A stretch of DNA of 64,000 bases from Paraphaeosphaeria minitans (lineage: Eukaryota; Ascomycota; Dothideomycetes; Pleosporales; Didymosphaeriaceae). Position 1 is the stretch's first letter; every line of letters starts with the position of its first letter. Both the position numbers and the translations under genes were made by a program. Below, piece by piece: positions 46,215 to 57,318 of this stretch. The notes below the pieces were generated by a model. The model saw only the letters and a list, made by a program, of their open reading frames with translations, did not search any database and had not been told where the DNA came from. Location of the stretch: positions 1-64,000 of the forward strand of contig WJXW01000015.1 of assembly GCA_015832175.1 (NCBI GenBank). Direction: 5' to 3'.

Positions 46215-47200
46215 CTATCGTTGCCCATCAGTCCTCCGTATGTCCCCTGGGATCCACGGCGAATTCTTGAAGTAGCTCTCCGTGACCTTGCCCGCGTACG
46301 TCTGGTCATCTTCACACATGCCTCCTCCCGTCTTTCCGATGTGACTGCAATGCACATCTGGCCGGAACTTGAGCATGACATGATGCAAGCCCCTGCACAT
46401 CACCGTGTTCATTCCAAACTCCCACGATTGACCGAGGCGGACTTCTTCCAGCAGGAACGACGTGCAAGCGTCTTGCGAGGGGTACTGGACATTGGAGCCG
46501 GTGCAATGTGTCGTATGCGTATCGCAGATAGATGCAACTAGCTTCTGCAGGACTAGGCGCTCTGCAACGTCCTTGTCCTCGTGAATGCTCTTCAGAAGCT
46601 CTTCTAACAGGAAGCCCCACCAGCGGAACGTTACATCATACTGATTGATCCGCTTCTCCTCATCCCAAGTCATCCATGTATCGATGAGTACAGGCACCGA
46701 TGTATTGTGAAAGGTCGCGATCGAGAAGTTCACTCTTGTTGTCGAGCTTGCGATGTTTTGATTGGCGGTGAAATGAAGGATCTCGTAAGACGTAGGCTGC
46801 CCGAACAAGCTGAAGGTTGACGACGGAGTGAAAAGGCCGAATATGTACTCGGTGTTGAGTTCAGCGCCGTCGAACGTACGGCTATCGGAGACACGGCCTT
46901 GGACCTATAGCACGTCAGTGAAGCCGCCATGAGAGCGAGTTGTAGGATATACATTGGCTGAGAATATGGTCGAGTTGATAGATCGTGCCTCCTCGACATT
47001 GGCGGGGTACAGGAACCTTGACCAGAAGTCGTTTTGCAACCTCCAGAGTTCTTCGTGGCCAAAGTCTGGGCCTGGAGTGCCAGGGAGAGGAACTAGATTG
47101 GTCCAGTGAGGCTAAAATCAGGACAAGGCGTCGGCAGCTTACGTTGATGTTGGAGATATGCGTATGAGATTCCGACGAAGAGACCTAGAAACATCCGCAT
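46215..47200 (-). CDS. Conserved fungal secreted protein of unknown function
   Basis: The downstream exons join cleanly: 47111-46953 and 46904-46215, with a 48-nt intron (GTATAT, CACTGAC, CTATAG). The protein matches a secreted fungal family I recognise by pattern: DFG.EEL.RLQ.DF, ARSINSTIF, VQGRV.D.RTFDG.ELNTEYIFGLF, YEILHFTANQNIAS, IDTWMTWDE, QYDVTFRWW, and a Cys-rich end (SICDTHT.HCTG, C..FL, MCR, RPDVHCSHIGKTGGGMC). The 5' part is unresolved. ATG 47200 begins a signal-like peptide (MRMFLGLFVGISYAYLQ), but the 31-nt intron after it (47142-47112) leaves one extra base. An alternative acceptor at TTTCTAG near 47188 would use another first exon. Expected extracellular; activity unknown. Confidence 0.6.
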
Positions 47201-48147
47201 TTTTCGTACATCTATCGCTGGGAGTAGATCCGATGGTGAAGTTTGAGCGGCTACAGAATGCTCGAGTGTGAAAGGAAACTACTCTCTTGGACACTCGCCA
47301 TGTCTTTATAGACCACGATCCATTCCCGGCAACGTGCCCCACTGAAGGCTTACAAGATGCACAGGATGATGCAACATATCATTGTGATGGATAATGAGTC
47401 GCACAATGATTGACCAAAGGCGGTATTGGGCGTGAAGAGGACGGGGACGCAGATGTGAACGGGGATAACGCTGACCGTGTTTAGCTGGAAAATCGTACTG
47501 GATGCCCCGAACCGATAGACCTGGCAACCCGTGCTTGAGCATCATTGCTCGTTCAATGCCACCCACGCTATACTATCGTAATAGTCTATCACCTTCAGAT
47601 GGCAACGTGCTATGCGATGTTCTGGACATGAACGTCAACCGTCAGCACTCTCTGCGGCAAAGTTTTCGATCCCTCACGTACACTCCTGATATTCCCGTAC
47701 AAAAACTGCATGAATGCTAATGAACGGGGAGATGGATGCGCTGACTGCGGTGCTCGGATCTAGAGCCGACCAGACTGTTCCACATAAACGTATCGAGTCC
47801 TAACGGCACCGATAAAGCACCACGTGAAGCTGAGAACTTTCCAAAGCGGAGATGCTGAAGAAAAACGCATTTTGACGAATGACCTAGTACCATAAGTAAA
47901 AGCCGCCCATAACAACGATAATGGCTCCCGAAAACTCTATAGTCTCATATGCCACTTCAGTCTACGATTGACACGAGTGACCCTAGTGCTGAAGAGGAAG
48001 CCTGGAAATCGCGCGCGGGAAGCCTATGGCACCTCGCGCTCAACGACATTATATCCTAGATAGCATCCCAATATAAGGGTCGGCATCATTCACACTCCTT
48101 CGATCGGCTTCGTCCCTTCGTGCTTCTACGCCATCACCCTCTCGACG
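47201..48147. other. Divergent intergenic region, no gene
   Basis: Short ORFs on both strands without motifs. Contains upstream regions of the secreted protein (minus) and the AhpD-like gene (plus). Confidence 0.4.
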
Positions 48148-48824
48148 ATGAACCCCCAACTCAAAGCGTTACTGGCAGGAATTGACAACCCAGCTCGTAT
48201 CCCATCTCCAGAATTGATGGGCAAAATATTCGAGAAGTATGCTCGAGAAGCTTCTGGCAGATGTCTGGGGTTGTCCTCATGGCTCTCTGTTGTGACTGCT
48301 ACGGCGGTGACCCTCAAGTCGTCGGCGCTCATGATAGCTCTCTACAGTCATGCCACGGCGGGCAAGGATCTAGCTGAGAGCACTGTGATCGCGGAGTTCA
48401 TGCGAGATGTAGGAATCAGCGGCATAGCTGTGATCGGGGTATGAGAAACGTATTCGTATTGGATAGCACCTGCTGACCACGGACAGATTCCAAGAGTGAT
48501 TAACATGCTTACCGCGTTCCATGTTTCGCTCCCCTCCACAGTGAAATCGTCGATCACGAGCACGTCGTCGGACCGTGCAGATGCGAGTAACATCGTCACA
48601 ATCCAAAGCAAGTTGGCGGGTAGCGACGACCTGAGGGATATCGTCGACACGGTGCCGTTTACTAGCGAGGCTGGCGCGCAGCTATCTGCGACGGGCATCA
48701 TGAAGGTGAGTCTAGCCCAGCTGTGATGCGAAAGAGTGTGAGCTAACCTAAAATGCGTAGTTAGGTGGTGCTGGGTAGTGTGAATCGCCGCCTCGACCGG
48801 AACTCGAAGGAACTTCACAAGTGA
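48148..48824 (+). CDS. Carboxymuconolactone decarboxylase/AhpD-like protein
   Basis: Exons 48148-48438, 48487-48705 and 48765-48824, with introns of 48 nt (GTATGA, GCTGACC, GGACAG) and 59 nt (GTGAGT, GAGCTAACC, TTAG), give 189 residues. The helical N-terminal part follows the pattern of fungal AhpD-like proteins: LKALLAGI.....PSPELM, GLSSWLSVVTATAVTLKSS, YSHATAGKDLAES, IAEFMRDVGI, and after splicing IPRVINMLTAFHVSLP. The Cys pair of catalytic AhpD is absent. The usual C-terminal segment of the fungal group is not found; the reading ends after LGSVNRRLDRNSKELHK. It may be shortened, or the last exon is missed (an alternative acceptor at 48760 ends after five codons). Possibly a peroxisomal or cytosolic metabolic enzyme; substrate unknown. 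Confidence 0.6.
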
Positions 48825-51093
48825 TGGGGGTTTCGTCCTTCCATTCTTGATATACAGTCGTCTCTTCACCGTACTGAGAGGCGCGCATGCGTGTCATCCA
48901 TCCATGCATCCATCTCTCTCTTCTTTTCTTTTTTCTCTTTTACTTCCGTGATTGGCCGGCGTTTACGGTCAGTCTACTCTTCGAGGCTATTTTGCACGTC
49001 CGCTTGTTGATACTACATAAAGACTTGGAACGGACTGTGACGAATCTGCCTATTAGTCCCACACAAAAACAGTGAAGATGTATATTATGTGTAAATATGA
49101 AGAGTATATGCAAATCTGAACTTCCTGCACCGGATGCGATAAGCTGCTGGGATGGGCGGACTGGGCGCGGTGCCTCCACACCTACCGAAAATTGAAATCT
49201 TTCTAGCAACTGTATCATAGCTATTGAACCTACAAACCTAGAGCGCGAACCTTAAGGAACACTACAGCAGTAAAAGTGAATTTATTCTGTAATAGCCAAG
49301 CTATCCAAAAACGTACAAAGCTGACACTTTACATAGTAGGCAGTATGGTTAGAAGCAAACCTTGCGCTATATTTGATCCAGTCAAGTAGTTATCAGGACG
49401 GATATTCGTTTTGCAAGGGACTTCAATAAATGGACGGAGTTGAGCGATTATTCCGCAGTTGGCCGCATCAGGTGATACAAAACTTGCCGAAGCATGTACA
49501 GCCGGTAATCGAACGCCTCTTGGCATCGACCGCAAATCGCACCGAGGGCACGTATCATGCTGACCGATATGCGCCGTGCAGTGAAGGATGATCGTGGCAC
49601 TTGAAGCAATCCTCATCCCAGCCTTAATTTGGCTTCGCATTAACCTACTCTGCCATCAGAGTCACAATCTGGTTGTCTTCATGCTGATCAACTATTCAAA
49701 CACCTGTTTATACTCTCAACCAGATCAGGCATCATCGCATAGCGCGACTGTAAACCGTTGCTGTGAATTCTTCTGGTCCGCAGCACTGGGGCAGGCTGAC
49801 TAGCGCGGACGCAATGGCTTGGCGGTTGGATGCTCACATAGGTCCAGGATAATACATCACCACGCATGTCAGCACGCTATGCAGCGCATCAAGGGATCAC
49901 GAAGGTGATGGGGGCAGCTGGGTCCGATGTGCTTACCAGCGCTGTCAGCCTCGACGTGGGAACTTCGTGTGGAAGGCGACGTTTACTAGCAACAGCATCA
50001 CGATCGAACAGTCCCATGCGGCATATTAGCACCAAGAAGCATCACCGTAACCAATGCCGCTAGCGTGTAATGTGGGATGTGCTTGCACTCAGCATAGATG
50101 TTATCAGCACGGTTGGCACACCATTTGAGTAAGGAGAGTTACGTTTACTAGCAATAAGCACCATCAGCAGTAGCACCGTCCATACCTCTTACTCTGGGAA
50201 TGACCCCTGTGTCATCAGAAGCACGACCCAAAAGCTGCGCATTCATGCATGTCAATGCGATTTGGGGCGCATCGCCACTCGGCACACATTCTGTCACCAT
50301 TGGCAGAGGGAGGACCTCCCAGGAATCGACCAACCCGGGCTTTGTAGTTAGCCGAGCCAACCGATACAATCATCATACAATTCGATCAGGATTGACGTCA
50401 TGATGTAACGCCATCATACTTGTTCTCCGGGTACGCAACTGCTAAGGAACGAAACACAGATGGAACGAAAAGGATAGTACTTGGTATATTGCTCTGGTCT
50501 GGGTAAAGAGTGTAGAATGCTCCCTCTTAAGGGTGCCAAGAATTACAACGCAGATTAACGTGTGTGCTTCGCAGCGCATGCTCGAATGTTCATCGGCAAG
50601 AGTCATGAGGACGACTCTAAAAGGGCTGGAAGTCCATTAGTAGACTATCATTAGGAAAAACAATGCTACCGGCGCATCGTTCCTCATAACACCTGCAAGA
50701 CGCTTCTGGAACCGTATTTGGCGAGAGTAAGCATAAGCATTCGAAGTCAAACCTATGGAATTCCAGCTGGTGGAAAACCAGGGTAATGGATTTCCACACA
50801 CCGCTAAAGGATTATCCGTCAGCATGGACGTCAGCAGGTCCTGTAGTTGTGCTCCCCATGGTCACGCAGAGTAAGAAGGCTGCCTGTCTTCTCCGAAAAG
50901 GGTTCGCCCCAAATGGACTAGCGTGGCGGCAACAACAGTGGGGTCTGCCATAACATGATGCATTACTGCTCGCCAAGCTGCAGTTCAAAGGAAAATATGA
51001 GATCAAATCATATTTTCTCCTTGGGCTTGTCGATAGTTGCAGTTGCAGAAGGCGCGGTTTATTCATTCAACGGATCACACGAATCAATTAGAT
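48825..51093. other. Intergenic, no gene; weak repeat remnants
   Basis: No supported gene. A pyrimidine-rich tract lies at 48897-48945. Text near 49830-50200 (ACGTTTACTAGCAA twice, TCAGCACG) resembles decayed members of the repeat family. Confidence 0.4.
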
Positions 51094-51393
51094 CTACTTA
51101 GCTCGGATATGCAATGCCTTAGGAAGAATCAGTATGAGGGTGGATGAGAACAGTGCAAAGGTTGTGACTAGATAGCTGGAATACGTGAGCGGCAGGACAA
51201 CCATGCTGACCCATCCTGACCAACTAAGCCAACCGAGTCGCTTATACCCTTGAACCAAGATGGAATTCGAGGTCGATTGACACCAGTGAACCAGCTCCAT
51301 GCTGTCCATACACGAGTAGATGTACGCACTCGGTGCGAAGCACAGTTTCCGCATACTTCTTCGAAGCAGGAACAAATAGTCGGCGGAAAGCAA
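51094..51393 (-). CDS. Possible C-terminal exon of a membrane protein
   Basis: Minus ORF with a Trp-rich amphipathic stretch (KRLGWLSWSGWVSMVVLPL) followed by a second hydrophobic segment (YLVTTFALFSSTLILIL) and a short basic end. Two membrane helices are plausible. No upstream exon was identified; overlapping minus ORFs in other frames (51563-51168, 51586-51242) do not join convincingly. May be chance. Confidence 0.22.
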   Translation of the reverse strand: MLSADYLFLLRRSMRKLCFAPSAYIYSCMDSMELVHWCQSTSNSILVQGYKRLGWLSWSGWVSMVVLPLTYSSYLVTTFALFSSTLILILPKALHIRAK

Positions 51394-52231
51394 ACCCTCC
51401 CCGACTTAGTAACGCCACCGCAAGATCCGCCCTCACCGTCAAGCTCTGGAACTCTCTTTCGTCGTCTCGATCCGTCAACCGTGGTAAAAAACACAGCTTC
51501 ACCTGCTGGAGGCGCGACTGCTGTAGCCTTGAGAACAATACCAAACAGTCCGAGCCTGGCCAACAGCCTCGCCTCCCTGATGCCATGCTTTTACCACCAG
51601 ATATGGCACTCGCAAGTCTTCCGTCCTGTTGAAGTGACAGCTGTGACAGACAGTGTGAAATTCCATAGCTTGGAATATGCTTATGCTGGTGCTCGTCTCG
51701 TATGCTTGCTTAGCTACCTAACTTGCTAGCTCTACAAGATGACACATTCACACAAAAATCAGCACTCCACGCAGCCCATCGATGCGCATGGAATATGAGC
51801 CTAACAGAGACTGCTGCAGTAACGTTCAAAGTGGCAGGCATCCGAAGCGGCGACTCGGCGCAACTGATATCTTACCGCTACGCCACATCATTCAACGCTA
51901 ATACAGAATCGCCAGACTAGGTATGATACGCCGGATGCGTTGCCGCGCAACCGATCCATGGCAATCCAGCCGATGCGCACAGACAGTGCGCAACAAAGTG
52001 ATGACTGCAGCGAGGTTAAGATGCCTACTACACGTCGTGCCAAAGTGCCGCGGAGCGAAGAAGGATGCGCAGCAACACCCGAAGGCAAGGATCTCTCCGA
52101 AATGGGCCAGCCCAATGTATTACTGCCGACGACTAAGCTGCAGGCTATGCCGCGGTCAGCCTCGGGACGTCGGATCGTCTTAGCCGAACTATGACACTGC
52201 TGTGCTTCCGCGTTATTCGGTTGCGGAGGGC
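51394..52231. other. Intergenic, no gene seen
   Basis: Short ORFs only. The right end borders the large repeat block. Confidence 0.4.
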
Positions 52232-53550
52232 CTGTCCATTACCGTGGCTAAACTCCTACTAGGTGATACGCACGGTCATCCAGATAATGCTGGGGCGTTG
52301 CTAATGCCAGCGGAGGTTGCCGCGAAGTATTAAGTGGGGACCCATAAATTCCACGAATGCTGAGTGTTCCATGCTGCTTATGCTTACAGTGCAGGAAGTG
52401 GAGACGGAAGAACTTTTCAACAGTGCCCATACACACTAAGTGAAGACCCACAGCTCCAACGAATGATCTCATCATGCTTATGGTGACTTGCAGCAAGTGG
52501 AGACATTTCAATAGTGCCGTACGCTGCTGACCCTCACCAAGTGGAGACCACAGAAATTCCACGAATGCCAATTCTTCCATGCTGCTTACGCTTACTGTGC
52601 AGTAAGTGGGGACGAATTTTTTTTCAACAGTGTCACATGCTGCTGACCCACACCAAGTGGAGACCGATCCATTCCACGAATGACATTTCGTCCAGGCTGC
52701 TTATGCTTATCGTGCTGCAAGTGGGGACGGAAAAATTTTCATCAGTCACATGTTGCTGACACTCACTAAGTGGAGATCACAGAAATTCCACGAATGCCAA
52801 TTCTTCCATGCTGCTTACGCTTACTGTGCAGCAAGTGGGGACAGAAGAATTTTCGATGCTCACACTCACCAAGTGGAGACCGTTAGATTTTAGGAATGCT
52901 ATGTGTTGCATGCTGCTGACGCTTACAGTACCCACAAGGTGGAGACGGCAGAAAATCCACGAATGCTGTGTGTTCCATGCTGCTGACACCGACCAAGTGG
53001 TGCCCGCGGAAGTATTATATACTGCTGATGCTGCCCATACGAGCCAAGTGGGACCACAGAAATCTAGATGCTCCTCATCCTATTAATGTTGCTCACACGT
53101 ACTAAGTGGTACCTGCAAAAATCTACATAATGCTGATATCGCTGATCTTGCTGAAACTGCTAAAGACTGCCGATCTTGCTGATAAAGCTGATGCTGCCGA
53201 GACGCACGAAGTGGAGACCACACCAATCTAGGTACTGACGATGCTACTGATACCGCTGATATGCGCCGAGTGGAGACTGCAGAAGGCTCGAGAATGCTGA
53301 TCCTTTTGATGCTGCTGGTTTCGATGCGGATTATGAACAAGTTCCCCTTCCGACGCTAAAATGACGCGTTCGAAGTACTGATTCCGATGATCGCCACTAG
53401 CAAATCGTCCTCTCTACTTACTTCATTGCTACGTAGGGCTGATGGCTTAGCAGCAATATCCACGCACGTTGCAGGAGTATGCATCAGCGCGCGCGTCAGT
53501 ACCTGCAGTGGCCCGAATCCACCATCTGCTGTCAGTGATACAATTCACAT
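52232..53550 (+). repeat. Minisatellite-like block with alternating long and short units
   Basis: After the 24-nt opening string shared with 44687, the motif AAGTGG(A/G)GAC recurs (with variants) at about 52332, 52396, 52438, 52495, 52539, 52604, 52655, 52719, 52768, 52833, 52871, 52936, 52994, 53046, 53103, 53209 and 53267. Spacings alternate between about 64-65 and 38-51 nt in the best part. Long units carry CCACGAATGCCAATTCTTCC and TGCTGCTTACGCTTACTGTG; short units carry AATTTTCAnCAGT and GCTGACnCTCACC. Toward the right, units degrade into CTGATnnTGCTGA text, then a GAACAAGTTCCCCTTCC segment and ATATCCACGCACG..TATGCATCAGCGCG. ORFs here are accidental. Confidence 0.85.
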
Positions 53551-54114
53551 CTAATTGTGGACGTACGTGGCAACGAGGGGAAATATTTCTTCATCAATCT
53601 AGTCCGTCCAAGACCGTTGTCGTCTCTTTCGTCCGCTCTCTGCTACAGATCGCGGCTAGGAGCACATCCGATGTGAGGGCGCTATGAGAGACTGACGAGC
53701 ATGTTGGTCGATGTAGTCACGACACCAATAACATCACGCTGTGCAACTATGCGCTAAGGTATACAATTTGATTACCAAGTCGATTGCCTTGATTTCTTCC
53801 TTTGAACGTGTCTAAGATGGTACAAGTACGATTCATGGTATTCGTATGATGTAAACATTCTGTTTTGTGCCGCTGCGCTTATTGATGTTGCCCCACTTGC
53901 TGTCATGCGCACCTGTGTAGCAGCTGATAGCGGAACCCTCATCCCTAAATATGTGCAAGTCAATGTATAGGGAAAAATAGTGTCTTTATAAGATCTCCCA
54001 TAAAGCCACAGAGCTAGATACAGCTTTGGATCGGTCTTCCGCCACATTCTTGGACCTACGTCGTGCCGTTAACAATCTACCCCTAGGAGACAACAACATC
54101 GAATTCTGGCCGCC
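53551..54114. other. Intergenic, nothing seen
   Basis: No supported ORF. The last part is the leader of the acidic-tail protein; its start has a strong context (GCCGCCATGG). Confidence 0.4.
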
Positions 54115-54768
54115 ATGGATTACGCTGGATTTTTGGAATTATCATTGGAGTATCAAGAAACAGTAGCTAAACTGGAGGCGTACGTTTCTTCGAAGGCAGA
54201 GACATTAGGACTAGGCTTGAAGCTTCTTGGGGCGGAAAAGGCCCTCAGACGTGTGAACGCATTGCCATACGGGTTACAAAGCCGGGTTCTTGAATGTATG
54301 GATCCCGAATTCACCGCAACAATCATCTGGACAATGGACCTTCGAGCGGAGCAGGTCAACAGGCTTAGCGAGCCCTACAGGAACAAGGTGATTGACGCCT
54401 TAAGCGAGAAACAACGTCAACAGCTTCTCAGTGAGCTGTTCGTCTTGAAAAATATGCATACTCTCGTCACATTCTTTGGGGATTCGATGGGCATGGAAGA
54501 TAAATCGAGGGCCACCGACGGTGGGAACTCCCACATAGAGGAGAAGGACACAATTCACGACCTGGGTAGCGTCAGTTCCGGTAGGACACTTATTGACACC
54601 TCGAGCGAAGAGGAGGAAGACGAAGAGGAGGAAGACGAAGAAGACGAAGAGGAAGAGGACGAAGAGGAAGAGGACGAAGACGAAGAGGACGAAGAGGAAG
54701 AGGACGAAGAGGAAGAGGACGAAGAGGAAGAGGGCGAAGAGGAAGATGTGAAAAAAGGGAGAGACTAG
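54115..54768 (+). CDS. Hypothetical protein with long acidic tail
   Basis: Intact single-exon ORF of 217 residues with ATG in an excellent context. Residues 1-125 are mixed and mostly helical by composition (for example SEKQRQQLLSELFVLKNMH), with no known domain. A linker with Ser/Thr follows (SVSSGRTLIDTSSEE). About 45 residues then consist almost only of Glu and Asp, ending EEEDVKKGRD. Long acidic tails occur in histone-binding and nucleolar proteins, so a nuclear role is possible, but only by composition. The acidic tract is encoded by a GAAGAGGAC-type microsatellite and may vary in length. Confidence 0.55.
   Translation: MDYAGFLELSLEYQETVAKLEAYVSSKAETLGLGLKLLGAEKALRRVNALPYGLQSRVLECMDPEFTATIIWTMDLRAEQVNRLSEPYRNKVIDALSEKQRQQLLSELFVLKNMHTLVTFFGDSMGMEDKSRATDGGNSHIEEKDTIHDLGSVSSGRTLIDTSSEEEEDEEEEDEEDEEEEDEEEEDEDEEDEEEEDEEEEDEEEEGEEEDVKKGRD
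54606..54746 (+). repeat. GAA/GAG/GAC trinucleotide-type microsatellite
   Basis: Purine-only tract built from GAGGAAGAC, GAAGAGGAC and related 9- to 18-nt units, translated as Glu/Asp. All units are multiples of three. The antisense Leu/Pro/Arg ORF (54799-54590) is a by-product. Confidence 0.9.
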
Positions 54769-55964
54769 AGTGAGCTAGAAAGGAACGGGATCTGTCCAAT
54801 CATGTAAAGAACCGTATCGTCGCAAATCTAATTATGTCGTCAATGTACGTTCTTTCATCGCAGCCAGCCTTGATAGTAATTTCTATGCTCCCACGAGTCA
54901 CTCAATTGGTTATATCAACTAACGTTATCTACTAATTCAACAAGATACATTCTATGCAAGCGCGTCATTGAAACACTAACGTCAATGCTCCTCCAAAGTG
55001 CCTTCACCCCATGACTGTTTTCCTTCCGTTTGCCTCAATTTCGATCTTATGATTGTGCACCTAAGCTAGAGCAGCATCACGCATCGTTTACGCAGGTGCC
55101 GAGATTGGTCTACTGTGTCGATTGTTGGATGAGCACGGTGATCAGAGGGTAGGATTGGAAATGTGACCCGCAGCAGCGCGCCTGAAATCGTCCGTCTCTC
55201 GCAGTGCATCGAGCAACGCAAAAAGACAATGGAGAGTAGTCAACGCACCGCGGATTTGTCTAAACCTACAAATAAAAGATGGCTTCTTAGGATGCAATCG
55301 GGATCACAGGGATCTCAGCATTGCCGCATTCAGCGGTTGATGCTGCTATTTAAAAGTGCGCGATTCCTTACCTCGAACACGGAATGTTAAGAGCGTTGTC
55401 CCTTGAGTTCCATTACATTCAACAATTAACCGAGCACAGATCAGACATTAAAAGCCATAGTGGATTCGGTCATTCTTCAGATTTCAGGGCGACTAAATCA
55501 AGTTCAGCGAAACTGAGTCTTGGGATGCAAATGACAGGTAATAACATACTGTGAAGAGGAGAGGAGCGAGATCCAGCGTCACAGGTGCCAATGTGCAATG
55601 TATAACCAGAAACTGGAGAAGCAACGCTGTCGATGAGAAAATGTCCACACGGATCATGCCAAAGTTTATTATCCGACCTAGTCTGATCCTGACTAGGAAG
55701 CCTACTCGTCCCAGAAATCTGAACCGCCAAATTTGTTACCCAAGCGTGTTTGGGCGTCCCTACCGACCACTATGTTCTGATACATATGAGATGACCCCTT
55801 TATTTGTCGCTTCCAGTCAGAACTGACTTGATCTCCCAAATGTGCCTGTCCAAAAATGGAGATGGTCCCATGGCGGTGGTTTACGTTGCCGATCTCCGGC
55901 TTGATTATCGTCAGTTCACTCCATAAATGTGGATCGTGCTTCCGTGCAGCATCTTCGTATTCCT
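54769..55964. other. Intergenic, no gene seen
   Basis: Short plus ORFs at 55163-55390 and 55551-55826 have no motifs. Confidence 0.4.
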
Positions 55965-56451
55965 TTATTGACGATATGTTGATGCTGTCGACGATGCGTG
56001 TTGCATCTTTGCCTCTGGAGTCGCTGAGAGATATGCCCGTTTCGTGACAGGAAGCAATTTTCCGATGTTCTCCGTCAGTACGCTGAGGTCGTGTTGGTTG
56101 AAGATTGTGAACGGGTCCAGAACGATCGCAGGTGCCTGCAAGGTGATTCTGGCAAGCTTTCCCTTGGAGATCTCGTGTAGAGTAGGCTCGTGGACGGGGC
56201 GTGCGGAATGATCATTGGTCAGGCGTTGCCGCACGCTCGATTGTGCCTTGGCGGCTTGGTATATGAGTTGTAAGCCGGCGAAAACGATCCAGACTTTTCC
56301 CGGATCTTTCTCATCCAGTTCGGCGATCAGTCGAGCAAATCGAAGAGCAATAAACATCTAGTTCGGCTTGTATCTTGGCCGGATGTAGTATTCGTGTAGA
56401 AAACTGAGTAGCCTCAAAGATGGCAACTGGCAGATTGCGTGGTTGCTTCAT
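55965..56451 (-). CDS. Possible frameshifted hypothetical gene
   Basis: An ATG at 56451 opens a coding-like reading (MKQPRNLPVAIFEATQFS) to about 56358. A second frame then continues from 56357 for 130 codons with good-looking sequence (AELDEKDPGKVWIVFAGLQ, LHEISKGKLARITLQAP). No intron fits at the switch, so a one-base shift is suspected. No family recognised. Confidence 0.3.
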
Positions 56452-57120
56452 GTCAAGATTCACCTGCTAGTATAGCATATCATACGAAGATCCCAATTGT
56501 CGGCATCATCCAAACTTTGGTCGTCGGTGCGAACAACTGACATGGGTCCAAATCAGTACAGCGACGTAGAAGGGTGTAGAAGTTGACAAAACGGCGAAAG
56601 CCTACAATCTTGCAAAAATAAGCTCGTGAGAGGGCAGAACCACGAGGGCACTAGTAGCTTAGTTACACTTGCTTATCTCGCCTGGCATCAATGCATGACA
56701 ATTGAGTCATAACAAGCTCTCCGCGGAAGTACAACGACTAGCGATGAGGCAGCATCGATCCATCAAGGGCGGTCCAAACCCTGAGTGACTTCTTTTCCCC
56801 ACCGATGAACGTTTGAATGATGATAACGGTAGTTGAGTTGGTGCGAAACGGTGCTGCAGCTGTATTGAGAGGTGAAGCTTCATTCGCGTATGTCTTCTGA
56901 AAGTTTCACTCCAAGATTATGATGACTGGGGTTTTTATTCAGCCTATGAGAAAGTAAACTATACCAAAGCCCACAGCCGCTTAACCCCACTAAAGCCCAA
57001 AAATAAATACCCTCACTTTCTACTTTCCCGTTCTACCTTGAGATCGCTTTTACTTTCATATTCAACGCAAGGCTTTCCCTGCTCAGCGCGCAACTTTGTT
57101 AATTGTAGGACTACAAGATT
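56452..57120 (+). promoter_or_regulatory. Intergenic, with promoter-like region before the small ORF
   Basis: No gene. From about 56995 the plus strand shows AAAATAAATACCC followed by a CT-rich stretch (CTTTCTACTTTCCCGTTCTA), the usual arrangement of a fungal core promoter, about 100 nt before the ATG at 57121. Confidence 0.35.
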
Positions 57121-57318
57121 ATGGGCAACGGCACGAGTTGCCTTCGGGGCTACCACCTCTACTACGGCCGTTGCGTGAAGAATGGCGTACCAACGACCCC
57201 CAAGCGCCAGATCAGCACCCCTTTAAAACCTAGTTACGAGGACCTGATTATGATGTTCCTCCTTATTTGTGTTCTTATCGGTATGTTGGATGATCACCTT
57301 GGGAAAGGTCACGCCTAA
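57121..57318 (+). CDS. Tiny membrane protein, 65 residues
   Basis: The ORF starts MGNGTSC, which fits an N-myristoylation signal (Gly2, Ser/Thr at 5-6) with a nearby Cys that could be acylated. It contains a Cys-flanked segment (CLRGYHLYYGRC) and one strongly hydrophobic helix (LIMMFLLICVLIGML) near the C-terminus. A promoter-like sequence precedes it. No homologue recognised, so coding is not certain. Confidence 0.35.
   Translation: MGNGTSCLRGYHLYYGRCVKNGVPTTPKRQISTPLKPSYEDLIMMFLLICVLIGMLDDHLGKGHA

Noticed and set aside
52248..52989. Minus ORFs inside the repeat block
   Set aside because: They translate the repeat units themselves (recurring ELAFVEFLWSP) and have no independent support.
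52332..53270. CRISPR-like array of repeats and spacers
   Set aside because: Unit starts are regular, but the sequence between cores is itself repeated and diverged, units alternate in two lengths, and the setting is eukaryotic. It is a minisatellite, not CRISPR.
54090..54120. GAATTC..GCCGCCATGG resembling a cloning-vector start site
   Set aside because: Surrounding sequence is ordinary genomic DNA with no vector elements; a strong start context can arise naturally.
54590..54799. Minus ORF of Leu/Pro/Arg repeats
   Set aside because: It is the antisense of the Glu/Asp microsatellite in a well-supported plus gene.
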